Assembly: GCA_958296185.1 (NCBI GenBank)
Contig: CATQIB010000005.1
Location: 1-64,000 of the forward strand
Source of the DNA: an uncultured Mesonia sp.
GTDB lineage: Bacteria; Bacteroidota; Bacteroidia; Flavobacteriales; Flavobacteriaceae
DNA length: 64,000 nt
Direction: 5' to 3'
The notes beneath the pieces were generated by a model that was not told where the DNA came from, did no database searches, and saw only the letters and a program-made list of their open reading frames with translations. The position numbers and the translations under genes were made by a program. Shown piece after piece: positions 25,224 through 34,095 of this stretch. Within the stretch, counting starts at the first letter, position 1, and every line of letters begins with the position of its first letter.

Positions 25224-26741
25224 TTAGTTTTTAATGAATTTAAAAGTTTTATTTTGCTGATTTGCTTTTACTTGAATAAAGTAAACACCAGCTGACAGGT
25301 GATTCAAATTCATCTTTAATTCTTTAGTGGTATGCACCTTTTTACCGGCCAAAGAAAAAACGCTTATTTCATCAACTTGATCTATTCCATTTAGATTTAC
25401 GCTACCTGCCGAGGGGTTTGGGTAGATAGAAATGGCATCTAAAATATTTTGCTCAATCCCTAAAGTACAAGTCGTATAACCATAAATGGTATTAGGGTCT
25501 TTATCCGGATCCATTATCCATTGTATCCCAGGACTAGTGGCAGGAGGCGTAAAACCATTATCTAATTGCACACAAGAAAGATTAGGACAATTAGTTGCGT
25601 TAAATTGATAAATTGACGCATTATTACCATTAGCCATATTTATAATTTGTAAGTTAGAATTACCTGAAACATAAAGATGGCCTAAAGAGGGTAGCATCGA
25701 AACATCTATATCAGAAAAAAGATTATCTTGTAGCTCTAGGTGATATATGTTTGGATTATTTGTAAGGTCCAAAGAAGTTAAATCGTTATCTCCTAAATAC
25801 AATTGTGAAAGTACCGGGTTGTTAGATAAGTCTATACTGGTAAGATCATTTTCTACTAATTTTAAACTTGTAAGCTGAGCTAATGAAGAAAGATCTATAG
25901 AAGTAAAATTATTAGTATTTGCCTCTAATTCTTCTAAAACAGTATTGCTAGAAAGATCTATTGTGCTAAGATTGGTATTGTTTACTTTTAGTCTTTCTAA
26001 ATTAGTAAAGCTACTTACATCTATACTTCCTAATGGGTTATCACTCAAATAAGCAATGGTAACGGTTGATGTATTAGGTAAGATTAAACTAGAAGCAGTT
26101 AAATTATTAGAATTTATAGCCAACCAAGTTAAATTTGTTTGATTGCTTAAGTCTAAACTGCTTAGGTTATTATCATACAAGTTTAAGTTTTCAATAGCTG
26201 TATTATTACTTAAATCTATCGTTGTTAATTGATTAACAGAAGCCGAAAAATTGCTCAAATTAATGTTGTTAGAAACATCTAAAGAGGTTAATTGATTTCT
26301 ATCTAAGTTTAAGACCTCTAAATTTACATTGGTACTTAAATCTATCGAGGCAAGACTATAAGTAAAATCTGCTCCTAATCTGGTAAGATTGGTAAGTCCT
26401 GTTACATCTAAAGTTGTTAACGGGTTTAAGCCTATTGAAATTTTAGTTAAAGCTGTATTAGCAGTAAAATTGGCAAAACTAATATTATTATTAGGCAAGA
26501 ATACTTCCGTAATATTCGTGAAAGCCTCTAAACCGGTTAAATCTGAAATAGTTAAATTAGGAGCAGAAATTATACCCGTATAAGCATTCGCTTCGGCATA
26601 GCTAATTTCTCCATCTCCATTAGTATTTATTCCTGTGTGACTAATTAAAACATTTTTTAAATCTGGATCTGGGATGTGTACATTTTGAGCAAAAAGGCTA
26701 GCACTAGCTAAGCAAAATAATGAGAGTAATGTTTTTTTCAT
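25224..26741 (-). CDS. T9SS-exported leucine-rich-repeat protein with EF-hand-like loop
   Basis: A 505-residue surface or secreted protein. Signal peptide (MKKTLLSLFCLASASLFAQ), then VHIPDPDLKNVLI and an EF-hand-like loop NTNGDGEISYAE, a cap (LTISDLTGLEAF) and about 15 internalin-like LRRs of 20-22 residues with consensus LTSLDLSNNxxL at about 60-375. After a Cys-containing cap (NCPNLSCVQLDNGF) comes a type A T9SS C-terminal domain (ISIYPNPSAG, LSAGVYFIQVK, FKFIKN). The T9SS tag means export across the outer membrane and attachment or release. First gene of the four-gene minus-strand cluster; repeat DNA is internally similar, so copy number may vary. Confidence 0.93.
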   Translation of the reverse strand: MKKTLLSLFCLASASLFAQNVHIPDPDLKNVLISHTGINTNGDGEISYAEANAYTGIISAPNLTISDLTGLEAFTNITEVFLPNNNISFANFTANTALTKISIGLNPLTTLDVTGLTNLTRLGADFTYSLASIDLSTNVNLEVLNLDRNQLTSLDVSNNINLSNFSASVNQLTTIDLSNNTAIENLNLYDNNLSSLDLSNQTNLTWLAINSNNLTASSLILPNTSTVTIAYLSDNPLGSIDVSSFTNLERLKVNNTNLSTIDLSSNTVLEELEANTNNFTSIDLSSLAQLTSLKLVENDLTSIDLSNNPVLSQLYLGDNDLTSLDLTNNPNIYHLELQDNLFSDIDVSMLPSLGHLYVSGNSNLQIINMANGNNASIYQFNATNCPNLSCVQLDNGFTPPATSPGIQWIMDPDKDPNTIYGYTTCTLGIEQNILDAISIYPNPSAGSVNLNGIDQVDEISVFSLAGKKVHTTKELKMNLNHLSAGVYFIQVKANQQNKTFKFIKN

Positions 26742-26861
26742 TTTGAGATGTTTTTAATATTCACCCCAAAAATCTGATAATGATTAGTTTAATTTAATCA
26801 AAAATTGCTGAATGCCGTTATTTAGTTGCTGAATGAAGTTTATAATTTTTAAACTACAATA

Positions 26862-27197
26862 CTAGCCAATTTGCAAGCCGTTAGGTATTTTTGTTTCGGG
26901 TTTTAATAAAACAACATCGTCTTTTTGCACTGCCCCCAAAACCAAACACTCGCTCATAAAATTGGCAATTTGCTTTTTAGGAAAATTAATCACGGCAACG
27001 ACTTGTTGTCCTATCAACTCTTCTTTGCTATAGCGTGTGGTAATCTGTGCAGAAGTTTTGCGTGTGCCAAGCTCTGGTCCAAAATCTAACATTAATTGAT
27101 AAGCTGGTTTTTTAGCCTCGGGAAAATCCTTTACATCTATAATGGTAGCCACCCGCATTTCAATCTTTTTAAAATCCTCCCAAACTATAGTTTCCAT
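26862..27197 (-). CDS. csaA: CsaA-type tRNA-binding domain protein
   Basis: A 111-residue stand-alone OB-fold tRNA-binding domain, like B. subtilis CsaA and the C-terminal domain of MetG. Signatures are VWEDFKKIEMRVATIIDV, the dimer and RNA-binding strand AQITTRYSKEELIGQQVVAVINF, and PKKQIANFMSECLVLGA. CsaA has been described as a secretion-associated chaperone; the role here is not established. Divergent from the thioredoxin-like gene with 56 bases between them. Confidence 0.95.
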   Translation of the reverse strand: METIVWEDFKKIEMRVATIIDVKDFPEAKKPAYQLMLDFGPELGTRKTSAQITTRYSKEELIGQQVVAVINFPKKQIANFMSECLVLGAVQKDDVVLLKPETKIPNGLQIG

Positions 27198-27253
27198 ATT
27201 ATTTTAACTTTCAAATTAACTCTAAATGTAGTAATTTTAAGTAAAACTTGTTC

Positions 27254-27823
27254 ATGAAAAGAGAATCTTCTACTGTACAATTAGGTGAAAAATACCACGA
27301 CTTTTTACTACCCGATGCCATTACCAAAGATTTGTATACTTTTAAAGACATACAAGGAGAATTGGGCACGGTTGTTATGTTTATAAGCAACCACTGTCCT
27401 TATGTTAAGCTAGTTGTTTCAGAACTCGTTCGCATTGCCAACGATTACAGAATTTTAGGCTTTGGTTTTGTAGCCGTATCAAGTAATGACGCTACCCAAT
27501 ATCCAGAAGACAGCTTTTATAACATGTGGCAATTTGCCCGAAAACACAACTTTACATTCCCATACCTTTACGATGAGACCCAAGCGATTGCACGGGCCTA
27601 TCAGGCCGTTTGTACTCCAGATTTTTATATTTATAACGCTTCCGCGGAATTGGTTTATCACGGCCAATTAGACGATGCCAGACCGCAAAATGGTATTGCG
27701 GTAAACGGAAGAAATGTTCGTGAAGTCTTAGACGCGCTATTCAATAGTAGGAGCATTCCAAAACCTCAAAAACCTAGTGTAGGCTGCAGCATCAAATGGA
27801 AAAAAGAAAAAAGTCACTCGTAA
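27254..27823 (+). CDS. thioredoxin-like (AhpC/TSA) family protein
   Basis: A 189-residue cytoplasmic protein with the peroxiredoxin/TlpA-like fold: LGEKYHDFLLPDA, GTVVMFISNHCPYVKLV with the peroxidatic-position Cys, then FVAVSSNDATQYPEDSF and the cis-Pro loop CTPDFYIY. The NHCPY-type motif has one Cys and lacks a CxxC resolving partner at that place; a second Cys precedes TPDFYIY and a third is in the tail (VGCSIKWK), the pattern of this subfamily. Exact reaction unknown. The ATG at 27254 is preferred to a TTG at 27248. Its stop codon sits within the loop of its terminator. Confidence 0.9.
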   Translation: MKRESSTVQLGEKYHDFLLPDAITKDLYTFKDIQGELGTVVMFISNHCPYVKLVVSELVRIANDYRILGFGFVAVSSNDATQYPEDSFYNMWQFARKHNFTFPYLYDETQAIARAYQAVCTPDFYIYNASAELVYHGQLDDARPQNGIAVNGRNVREVLDALFNSRSIPKPQKPSVGCSIKWKKEKSHS

Positions 27824-27834
27824 GGAGTGACTTT
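27811..27834. terminator. terminator hairpin overlapping the thioredoxin-like stop codon
   Basis: Perfect 9-bp stem AAGTCACTC / GAGTGACTT with loop GTAAG. The TAA stop at 27821-27823 lies in the loop. The right tail is only TTGTTG, so the T-run is weak on the plus strand; on the minus strand the hairpin is followed by TTTTTTCTTTTTTC, so it may mainly end the cyclophilin-FKBP transcript. Confidence 0.65.
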
Positions 27835-27857
27835 GTTGATAATGGATTTACTTAAAT

Positions 27858-28787
27858 TTAGGCTTTGATAAGTTCTACCTCAAAAATTAACGTAGCGTTA
27901 GGCGGAATTACTCCTCCAGCTCCCTGTGCTCCATAACCTAAATGGGCAGGAATAACAAATTTGGCTTTATCGCCTTGGTTCAATAACATAATTCCTTCGT
28001 CCCAGCCTGCAATCACGTGCCCCATTCCTACAGGAAACTGTATAGGTTGGTTACGTTTAAAAGACGAATCAAATACAGTACCATCAGCTAACATGCCTTT
28101 GTAATGTACAGAAACGGTATTACCTTTTTTAGGTTTTGGTCCTTTACCTTCTTGAGTTATGGTATAATGCAAACCAGACTCGGTTTTACTCAAACCTTCG
28201 GTTAAGGCCTTTAGTTTATCCTCTTCTCTTTTCTTAGCTTCGGCTTCTCTTTTTTCTTTCTCTTCATTAAAACTCTTGAAGTTAGCAGCTGCATCAAACT
28301 GTTGTGCTTTTTCTCCAACTCGTTCTATACTTAACTTTTCAATTTTATCCCCTTGCTCAATGCTATCAACTATATCTTGACCTTCAACAACTTCTCCAAA
28401 AACCGTATGCTTACCATCTAGCCAGGGCGTTTCAACGTGTGTGATAAAAAACTGACTTCCGTTTGTACCAGGACCTGCATTGGCCATTGACAATATTCCT
28501 GGCTTATTATGCTTTAAATCAGGGTGTATTTCATCGTCAAATTGATATCCTGGTCCGCCAGCCCCTGTACCATTAGGATCACCCCCTTGAATCATAAAAT
28601 CGGCAATAACACGGTGAAATTTAAGACCATCGTAATACGGCGTACCCTCTGCTTTTGCGTCGTTTTTTATATTTCCTTCAGCAAGACCTACAAAATTTCC
28701 TACTGTTCCTGGTGTTTTATCGTGGTGTAATTTCACCAAAATTTCGCCCTTGGTGGTTGCGAACTTGGCATAGATTCCGTTTTCCAT
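27858..28787 (-). CDS. dual-family peptidylprolyl isomerase, cyclophilin-FKBP fusion
   Basis: Cis-trans prolyl isomerase with both families in one 309-residue chain. Residues 1-155 are a bacterial cyclophilin: [19 protein letters not shown] with the catalytic Arg, [18 protein letters not shown], and [15 protein letters not shown] charged helical linker (about 165-205) leads to an FKBP domain (about 210-309): [27 protein letters not shown] and [16 protein letters not shown]. No signal peptide, so cytoplasmic. Cyclophilin-FKBP proteins of this order have been described from Flavobacterium as dual-family immunophilins. Monocistronic, with its own ATG after an A/T-rich leader. Confidence 0.95.
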   Translation of the reverse strand: MENGIYAKFATTKGEILVKLHHDKTPGTVGNFVGLAEGNIKNDAKAEGTPYYDGLKFHRVIADFMIQGGDPNGTGAGGPGYQFDDEIHPDLKHNKPGILSMANAGPGTNGSQFFITHVETPWLDGKHTVFGEVVEGQDIVDSIEQGDKIEKLSIERVGEKAQQFDAAANFKSFNEEKEKREAEAKKREEDKLKALTEGLSKTESGLHYTITQEGKGPKPKKGNTVSVHYKGMLADGTVFDSSFKRNQPIQFPVGMGHVIAGWDEGIMLLNQGDKAKFVIPAHLGYGAQGAGGVIPPNATLIFEVELIKA

Positions 28788-28847
28788 AATTTATTTTAAT
28801 TTTTAAAGCGCAAAGATAAGTCTTCTTGAGGGTTTTTCTCAAAAAGA

Positions 28848-28878
28848 AGAAACCCAAAATTTAAAATTTTGGGTTTCT
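28848..28878 (-). terminator. terminator of recQ
   Basis: 14-bp stem GAAACCCAAAATTT / AAATTTTGGGTTTC around one A. On the minus strand it is followed by a T-rich tail (TTCTTTTT). It lies 20 bases past the recQ stop. Confidence 0.8.
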
Positions 28879-28897
28879 TTGAATTTATAAGGTATTT

Positions 28898-31090
28898 CTA
28901 ATTAGCAACTTCACTCATAAACTTAATGCGGTAAAGCCTGAGTTCTTCTTCTTCGTAGTCGCCATCAAACTCATCCATCGCTTCGTCTATTTTATCGCTT
29001 TCTGCCTCTAAAAAATACTCTTGTAATTCTTCTTGCTGATCTTCATCTAAAATTTCATCTATCCAGTAAGAAATATTCAGTTTGGTTCCACTATAAACAA
29101 TTGCTTCGAGTTCTTTAATAAAATCATCCATCGATAGGCCTTTTGCGCTGGCAATATCGGGTAGCGGTAATTTTCTATCTACATTCTGTATAAAATAGAG
29201 CTTATTACTACTATTAGCACCGGTAGTTTTTACTACCATATCATCGGGTCTTATGATCTCATTATCTTCTACATAACGTTGTATAAGGCTTACAAACTCT
29301 TTCCCGAATTTTTTGGCTTTACCTTCACCTACCCCATGAATGTTCCCTAATTCTTCAATAGAAATCGGATATTTTGAAGCCATATCTTCCAATGAGGGGT
29401 CTTGGAATACCACATAAGGAGGTACATCTTTTTTTTGCGCTACCTTTTTCCGTAAATCTTTAAGCATTTTCATCAATTGCTCATCGGTTGCACTAGCCGT
29501 TTTATTTTGTTGAGCGGCTTTGTTTTGCTCTTCTTCGGTATAAATATGATCTTCAGACATCATAAAGGAACTAGGACTTTCTAAGAAGTCTTTACCTTCT
29601 GCAGTCAGTTTTATTACGCCATAAGTCTCAATATCTTTTTTGAGCAAGCCTTTTATCAGAACTTGTCTAATTAAAGCCATCCAATAAAATTTTGGCTTTT
29701 CTTTTCCTTTTCCAAAAATGGGAAGCTCATCTGTTTTGTGCGATTTGATCATAGCGTTTACTTCTCCCACTAAAGTCTTAACTAAATCTTTAGCTTTATA
29801 GATAGATTTAGTTTTCTTTACGGTATTCAAAAGTAGAACCACTTCATCTTGGGCTTCCTTTTGGGTCTTAGGAAAACGAACATTGTCATCCATATCGGCT
29901 CCTTCACCAGTTTCACTATCAAAGGCTTCGCCAAAATAATGCAATATAAATTTACGTCTTGAAATAGAGGTTTCCGCGTAAGCGACAACTTCTTGCAGTA
30001 AAGCAAAACCTACTTCTTGTTCGGCTACAGGTTTACCACTCATAAATTTTTCTAGCTTTTCAATATCTTTATAAGCATAAAAAGCTAAGCAATGCCCTTC
30101 TCCCCCATCGCGACCAGCTCTACCAGTTTCTTGGTAGTAGCTTTCGATACTTTTAGGGATGTCGTGATGAATTACAAAACGCACATCTGGTTTATCAATT
30201 CCCATTCCAAAGGCGATGGTAGCCACCACTACATCTACCTCTTCCATCAAAAACATATCTTGATGTTTAGCTCGGGTTTTACTATCTAACCCAGCATGAT
30301 AGGGTACAGCCGATATGCCATTTACCTGCAGCGTTTGTGCAAGTTCTTCTACCTTCTTCCTAGAAAGACAATAAATGATTCCGCTTTTCCCTTGCCGCTC
30401 ACGCACAAACCGAATGATGTCTGCACTTACTTGAGCGGTTTTAGGCCTTACTTCATAATATAAATTTGGACGGTTAAAAGAGGCCTTAAATGTATTAGCC
30501 TGGGGCATCCCTAGGTTTTTCAAGATATCTTCTTGTACCTTTGGTGTGGCCGTTGCCGTTAAAGCAATTATAGGGATATCATCGCCTATACGTTTTATAA
30601 TCTTGCGTAAATTTCTGTATTCTGGCCTAAAGTCATGCCCCCATTCGCTTATACAGTGTGCTTCATCTATAGCTAAAAAAGAAATTTTTTGCGAACGCAA
30701 AAAATCAATATACTCTTCTTTGGTTAAAGACTCAGGTGCCACATATAACAGCTTAGTTATACCATTTTCAATGTCGCTTTTCACCTGTTTAACTTCGGTT
30801 TTATTTAGCGAAGAGTTCAAAACGTGCGCTACTCCTTTTTCCGAAGAAATACCTCTAATGGCATCTACTTGATTTTTCATTAAGGCTATTAAAGGAGAGA
30901 CTACAATTGCTGTTCCTTCTTTTATCAAGGCCGGTAATTGGTAGCATAAAGATTTCCCACCTCCCGTAGGCATAATCACAAAAGTGTGTTCTCCGTTTAT
31001 TATGCTTTTGATTACTTGTTCTTGCAGGCCTTTAAATTGGCCAAAGCCAAAATATTTTTTTAATTCCTGATGTAAATCGATTTCTGTCAA
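28898..31090 (-). CDS. recQ: ATP-dependent DNA helicase RecQ
   Basis: 3'-5' DNA helicase for recombination and stalled-fork repair. The 730 residues contain the helicase core (Walker A PTGGGKS at 41-47, DEAH at 142-145 in AIDEAHCISEWGHDFRPEY, motif VI QETGRAGRDG), an RQC region that lacks an obvious four-Cys zinc cluster, and an HRDC-type domain (about 555-620: LEDMASKYPISIEELGNI, GVGEGKAKKFG). A C-terminal extension of about 100 residues is very acidic. The longer form with this acidic tail is usual in Bacteroidota. Divergent from kdsD. Confidence 0.95.
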   Translation of the reverse strand: MTEIDLHQELKKYFGFGQFKGLQEQVIKSIINGEHTFVIMPTGGGKSLCYQLPALIKEGTAIVVSPLIALMKNQVDAIRGISSEKGVAHVLNSSLNKTEVKQVKSDIENGITKLLYVAPESLTKEEYIDFLRSQKISFLAIDEAHCISEWGHDFRPEYRNLRKIIKRIGDDIPIIALTATATPKVQEDILKNLGMPQANTFKASFNRPNLYYEVRPKTAQVSADIIRFVRERQGKSGIIYCLSRKKVEELAQTLQVNGISAVPYHAGLDSKTRAKHQDMFLMEEVDVVVATIAFGMGIDKPDVRFVIHHDIPKSIESYYQETGRAGRDGGEGHCLAFYAYKDIEKLEKFMSGKPVAEQEVGFALLQEVVAYAETSISRRKFILHYFGEAFDSETGEGADMDDNVRFPKTQKEAQDEVVLLLNTVKKTKSIYKAKDLVKTLVGEVNAMIKSHKTDELPIFGKGKEKPKFYWMALIRQVLIKGLLKKDIETYGVIKLTAEGKDFLESPSSFMMSEDHIYTEEEQNKAAQQNKTASATDEQLMKMLKDLRKKVAQKKDVPPYVVFQDPSLEDMASKYPISIEELGNIHGVGEGKAKKFGKEFVSLIQRYVEDNEIIRPDDMVVKTTGANSSNKLYFIQNVDRKLPLPDIASAKGLSMDDFIKELEAIVYSGTKLNISYWIDEILDEDQQEELQEYFLEAESDKIDEAMDEFDGDYEEEELRLYRIKFMSEVAN

Positions 31091-31118
31091 ACTGATATTT
31101 TAATGTTACAATTTTACA

Positions 31119-31126
31119 TACCTTTG
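31119..31126 (+). promoter_or_regulatory. -7 promoter element of kdsD
   Basis: TACCTTTG, matching TAnnTTTG, 55 bases before the kdsD ATG. No TTG at the -33 distance was found. Confidence 0.4.
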
Positions 31127-31181
31127 TCAGTCTAAAGATATATATTTCTTTAGTATTGGCAAATCGAAATTTAAAAAATTG

Positions 31182-32144
31182 ATGAAAGATTCTCAAATCC
31201 TTTCTTTTGCAAAAGACACTATCAAAAATGAGGCAGCCGCAATTGCCCAATTAGAAAACTTTTTAACCCCAGATTTTCCTCAAGCTGTAAATTGTATCTA
31301 TCATAGCAAAGGTCGAGTAGTTATTACTGGGATAGGTAAAAGTGCCATAATTGCACAAAAAATAGTAGCTACATTAAACAGTACCGGCACACCGGCAATT
31401 TTTATGCATGCTGCCGATGCTATTCACGGTGATTTAGGGAATATTCAAAGAGATGATGTTGTAATATGCATTTCTAAAAGTGGAAACACCCCCGAAATTA
31501 AAGTACTGGTACCGCTTATTAAGAATTTTAACAACAAATTGATTGGCCTCACCGGTAACAAAGATTCTTTTTTGGGGCAACAATCCGATTTTGTTCTGAA
31601 TGCCTATATTGAGCAGGAAGCTTGTCCTAATAATTTGGCCCCTACCACGAGTACCACAGCTCAATTGGTGATTGGCGATGCTCTTGCGGTAAGCTTACTT
31701 CATCTTAAAGGTTTTTCTAGTAAAGATTTTGCAAAATACCACCCTGGTGGTGCTTTGGGAAAAAAACTCTATTTGCGCGTGGCCGATATTACGGCCCAAA
31801 ACAATCTACCTCAAGTAGCGCCCAACAGTAAAATTTCTGATGTTATTGTAGAGATTTCTGAAAAAATGTTAGGAGCAACGGCAGTTATTGAAAATGGCGA
31901 TATACTAGGAATCATCACCGATGGTGACATCAGAAGAATGTTGCAAAAAAGTCAAGATATCAATCAATTGACAGCGCGAGACATTATGGGCGAAGCCCCC
32001 AAAACCATCGATAATCAAGCTTTAGCTATAGAAGCTAAAAATATGCTTGAGCACTTTGGTATTTCTCAGCTAATTGCAACAGAAAAGGGCAGTTATAAAG
32101 GTATTGTACACCTGCACAACTTAATAAAAGAAGGAATCATCTAA
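31182..32144 (+). CDS. kdsD: D-arabinose-5-phosphate isomerase (KdsD/KpsF type)
   Basis: Converts ribulose-5-phosphate to arabinose-5-phosphate, the first step to Kdo for lipopolysaccharide. The 320 residues hold an SIS sugar-isomerase domain (about 1-185: VVITGIGKSAIIAQKI, CISKSGNTPEI, NLAPTTSTTAQLVIGDAL, YHPGGALGKKL) and two C-terminal CBS motifs (about 200-320). The ATG at 31182 is preceded by a TTG that is not needed. It heads a tight unit with tatC (3-base gap), a CMD-domain gene and lptB, joining lipopolysaccharide supply and transport. Confidence 0.95.
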   Translation: MKDSQILSFAKDTIKNEAAAIAQLENFLTPDFPQAVNCIYHSKGRVVITGIGKSAIIAQKIVATLNSTGTPAIFMHAADAIHGDLGNIQRDDVVICISKSGNTPEIKVLVPLIKNFNNKLIGLTGNKDSFLGQQSDFVLNAYIEQEACPNNLAPTTSTTAQLVIGDALAVSLLHLKGFSSKDFAKYHPGGALGKKLYLRVADITAQNNLPQVAPNSKISDVIVEISEKMLGATAVIENGDILGIITDGDIRRMLQKSQDINQLTARDIMGEAPKTIDNQALAIEAKNMLEHFGISQLIATEKGSYKGIVHLHNLIKEGII

Positions 32145-32147
32145 AGT

Positions 32148-32999
32148 ATGGCGACAAAGACCAAGAAAAATCCTCAAGAAATGTCATTTCTAGATCATCT
32201 AGAAACCTTGAGATGGCATTTAATTCGTTCAATAATCGCAGTGGTAGCGGTTGCTTTTATCGCTTTTTTTTTAAAGGATTTAATTTTCGGCATTCTATTT
32301 GCCCCTAAGGAAGCAGATTTTATCACCTATAAAGTTTTATGTAATATGGCGCAAAGCCTTGGTCTAGATGAGAGTTTTTGTTTTGACGAAATTCCGTTTA
32401 GAATTCAAAGTAGAACTATGAGCGGACAGTTTTCTGCACATATGTGGACCTCTATTACCACAGGTTTTATTGTGGCTTTCCCTTATATCCTATTTGAACT
32501 TTGGCGTTTTATTTCACCAGCTTTACACCCCAATGAACGCAACGCATCCCGAGGTTTTATAGTTATCGCCTCACTTTTATTCTTTTCGGGGGTACTTTTT
32601 GGTTATTATATTGTTTCACCCTTGTCTATAAATTTCTTAGGTAGTTACCAAGTAAGCGAGCAAGTTTTTAATGATATTGATTTAAGCAGTTATTTCGGAT
32701 TAGTTCGCGCTTCGGCACTAGCTAGTGGCGTGATTTTTGAGCTGCCCATTATCATTTACATATTAACCCGAATAGGCCTGGTAACCCCGGAAGTACTCAA
32801 GAAATATAGGAAATTTGCCTTGGTCGGAATTTTAATTTTATCGGCCATCATAACGCCTCCAGATATTGCTAGCCAAATAGTGGTAGCCATACCGGTTTTA
32901 ATTTTATACGAGATAAGTATATTTATTTCGGGTTATGTCATCCGTAAAGAAGAAAATAAATTAAAGAAAGAGAAAAATATTATCCGAAAAAATGAGTAA
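32148..32999 (+). CDS. tatC: Sec-independent protein translocase TatC
   Basis: Six-helix receptor of the twin-arginine translocase, recognising folded precursors. At 283 residues it fits. Conserved N terminus is EMSFLDHLETLRWHLIRSI (the Glu/Leu/Arg patch for the signal peptide), followed by a periplasmic loop and WRFISPALHPNERN before helix three. A loop of about 45 residues between the first two helices (with Cys residues CNMAQSLGLDESFCF) is longer than in E. coli, as in other Bacteroidota. It overlaps the next gene by 8 bases. tatA is not in this window. Confidence 0.96.
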   Translation: MATKTKKNPQEMSFLDHLETLRWHLIRSIIAVVAVAFIAFFLKDLIFGILFAPKEADFITYKVLCNMAQSLGLDESFCFDEIPFRIQSRTMSGQFSAHMWTSITTGFIVAFPYILFELWRFISPALHPNERNASRGFIVIASLLFFSGVLFGYYIVSPLSINFLGSYQVSEQVFNDIDLSSYFGLVRASALASGVIFELPIIIYILTRIGLVTPEVLKKYRKFALVGILILSAIITPPDIASQIVVAIPVLILYEISIFISGYVIRKEENKLKKEKNIIRKNE

Positions 33000-33348
33000 T
33001 CAAGTAGAAGAATTTAATACGTACCGCGCCAAGATGAACACCAAAATCTTAGGTGAAAACAATAAAGTTCTAAAACGAATATTTAATTTAGACACCAACG
33101 CTTTTGCGGAAGGAGCTCTTGATATAAAAACCAAAGAGCTGCTAGGTCTAGTAGCTTCGTTAGTGTTACGTTGTGACGATTGCGTACGCTATCATTTAGA
33201 ATCAAGTTTTAAAAATGGCGTAAACAAAGATCAAATTATGGAAACCTTAAGTATTGGTACACTTATAGGTGGGACCATCGTGATTCCTCACCTACGAAGA
33301 GCACACGAATACTGGGAAGAATTAGAAAACCACTACTTAAATCAATAA
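32992..33348 (+). CDS. carboxymuconolactone decarboxylase (AhpD-like) family protein
   Basis: A 118-residue all-helical protein of the CMD/AhpD family. The redox signature is CDDCVRYHLESS, the CxxCxxxH pattern of AhpD-type active sites, followed by GVNKDQIMETLSIGTLIGGT. Members act in peroxide defence or have unassigned activities; the substrate here is unknown. It overlaps tatC by 8 bases and ends 4 bases before lptB, so it is translated with them. Confidence 0.93.
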   Translation: MSNQVEEFNTYRAKMNTKILGENNKVLKRIFNLDTNAFAEGALDIKTKELLGLVASLVLRCDDCVRYHLESSFKNGVNKDQIMETLSIGTLIGGTIVIPHLRRAHEYWEELENHYLNQ

Positions 33349-33352
33349 TGAT

Positions 33353-34093
33353 ATGATGAAACTGCGCGCAGAAAACTTGATGAAATCCTATAAAGGAAGA
33401 AAGGTAGTTAAAGGCATCTCGGTAGAGGTAAAACAAGGTGAAATTGTAGGCCTATTAGGTCCCAACGGAGCAGGAAAAACCACTTCTTTCTACATGATTG
33501 TTGGTCTTATTAAACCCAATGGCGGTAACATTTTCTTAGATCAAAAAAATATTACCAATTACCCCATGTATAAACGCGCGCAAAACGGTATTGGTTATTT
33601 GGCTCAAGAAGCCTCTGTTTTTAGAAAGCTTAGCATAGAAGATAATATAATGAGTGTGTTGCAACTTACCAAGCTTTCTAAAAAAGAGCGTCAACATAAA
33701 ATGGAAAGTCTTATCGATGAGTTTAGCTTAGGGCACATCAGAAAAAACCGAGGCGATTTATTGTCTGGTGGCGAACGCAGACGAACAGAAATTGCTCGAG
33801 CTTTAGCCACAGATCCGAAGTTTATCTTGCTAGATGAGCCTTTTGCTGGGGTAGATCCAGTGGCTGTTGAAGATATTCAGCGTATTGTCGCACAACTCAA
33901 AGATAAAAATATAGGTATTCTTATTACAGACCACAACGTTCAGGAGACACTAGCCATTACAGATAGAACTTATTTAATGTTTGAAGGTAGTATCTTAAAA
34001 CACGGTCAGCCCGAAGACTTGGCCTCTGATGAAATGGTTCGCAAGGTGTATCTAGGACAAAATTTTGAATTGCGCAAGAAGAAACTTTTCTAA
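33353..34093 (+). CDS. lptB: LPS export ABC transporter ATP-binding protein LptB
   Basis: ATPase that powers lipopolysaccharide extraction from the inner membrane with LptF/LptG. The 246-residue domain has Walker A GLLGPNGAGKTTSFYM, Q loop YLAQEASVFRKL, signature LSGGERRRTEIARAL, Walker B FILLDEPFAGVDP with the catalytic Glu, and switch His in ITDHNVQETL. ERRR(T/V)EIARAL is diagnostic for LptB. Two ATGs in a row (33353 and 33356) are both possible starts. Last gene of the kdsD unit; it abuts the convergent pssA gene with only two bases between. Confidence 0.96.
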   Translation: MMKLRAENLMKSYKGRKVVKGISVEVKQGEIVGLLGPNGAGKTTSFYMIVGLIKPNGGNIFLDQKNITNYPMYKRAQNGIGYLAQEASVFRKLSIEDNIMSVLQLTKLSKKERQHKMESLIDEFSLGHIRKNRGDLLSGGERRRTEIARALATDPKFILLDEPFAGVDPVAVEDIQRIVAQLKDKNIGILITDHNVQETLAITDRTYLMFEGSILKHGQPEDLASDEMVRKVYLGQNFELRKKKLF

Positions 34094-34095
34094 GC

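Noticed and set aside
25224..26741. LRR repeats as a DNA-level satellite
   Set aside because: The repetition is at protein level with divergent codons and an open frame; it is a genuine coding LRR array.
30546..30872. 108-residue plus-strand frame inside recQ
   Set aside because: Antisense to the recQ helicase core; Cys/Ser-rich composition and no homology.
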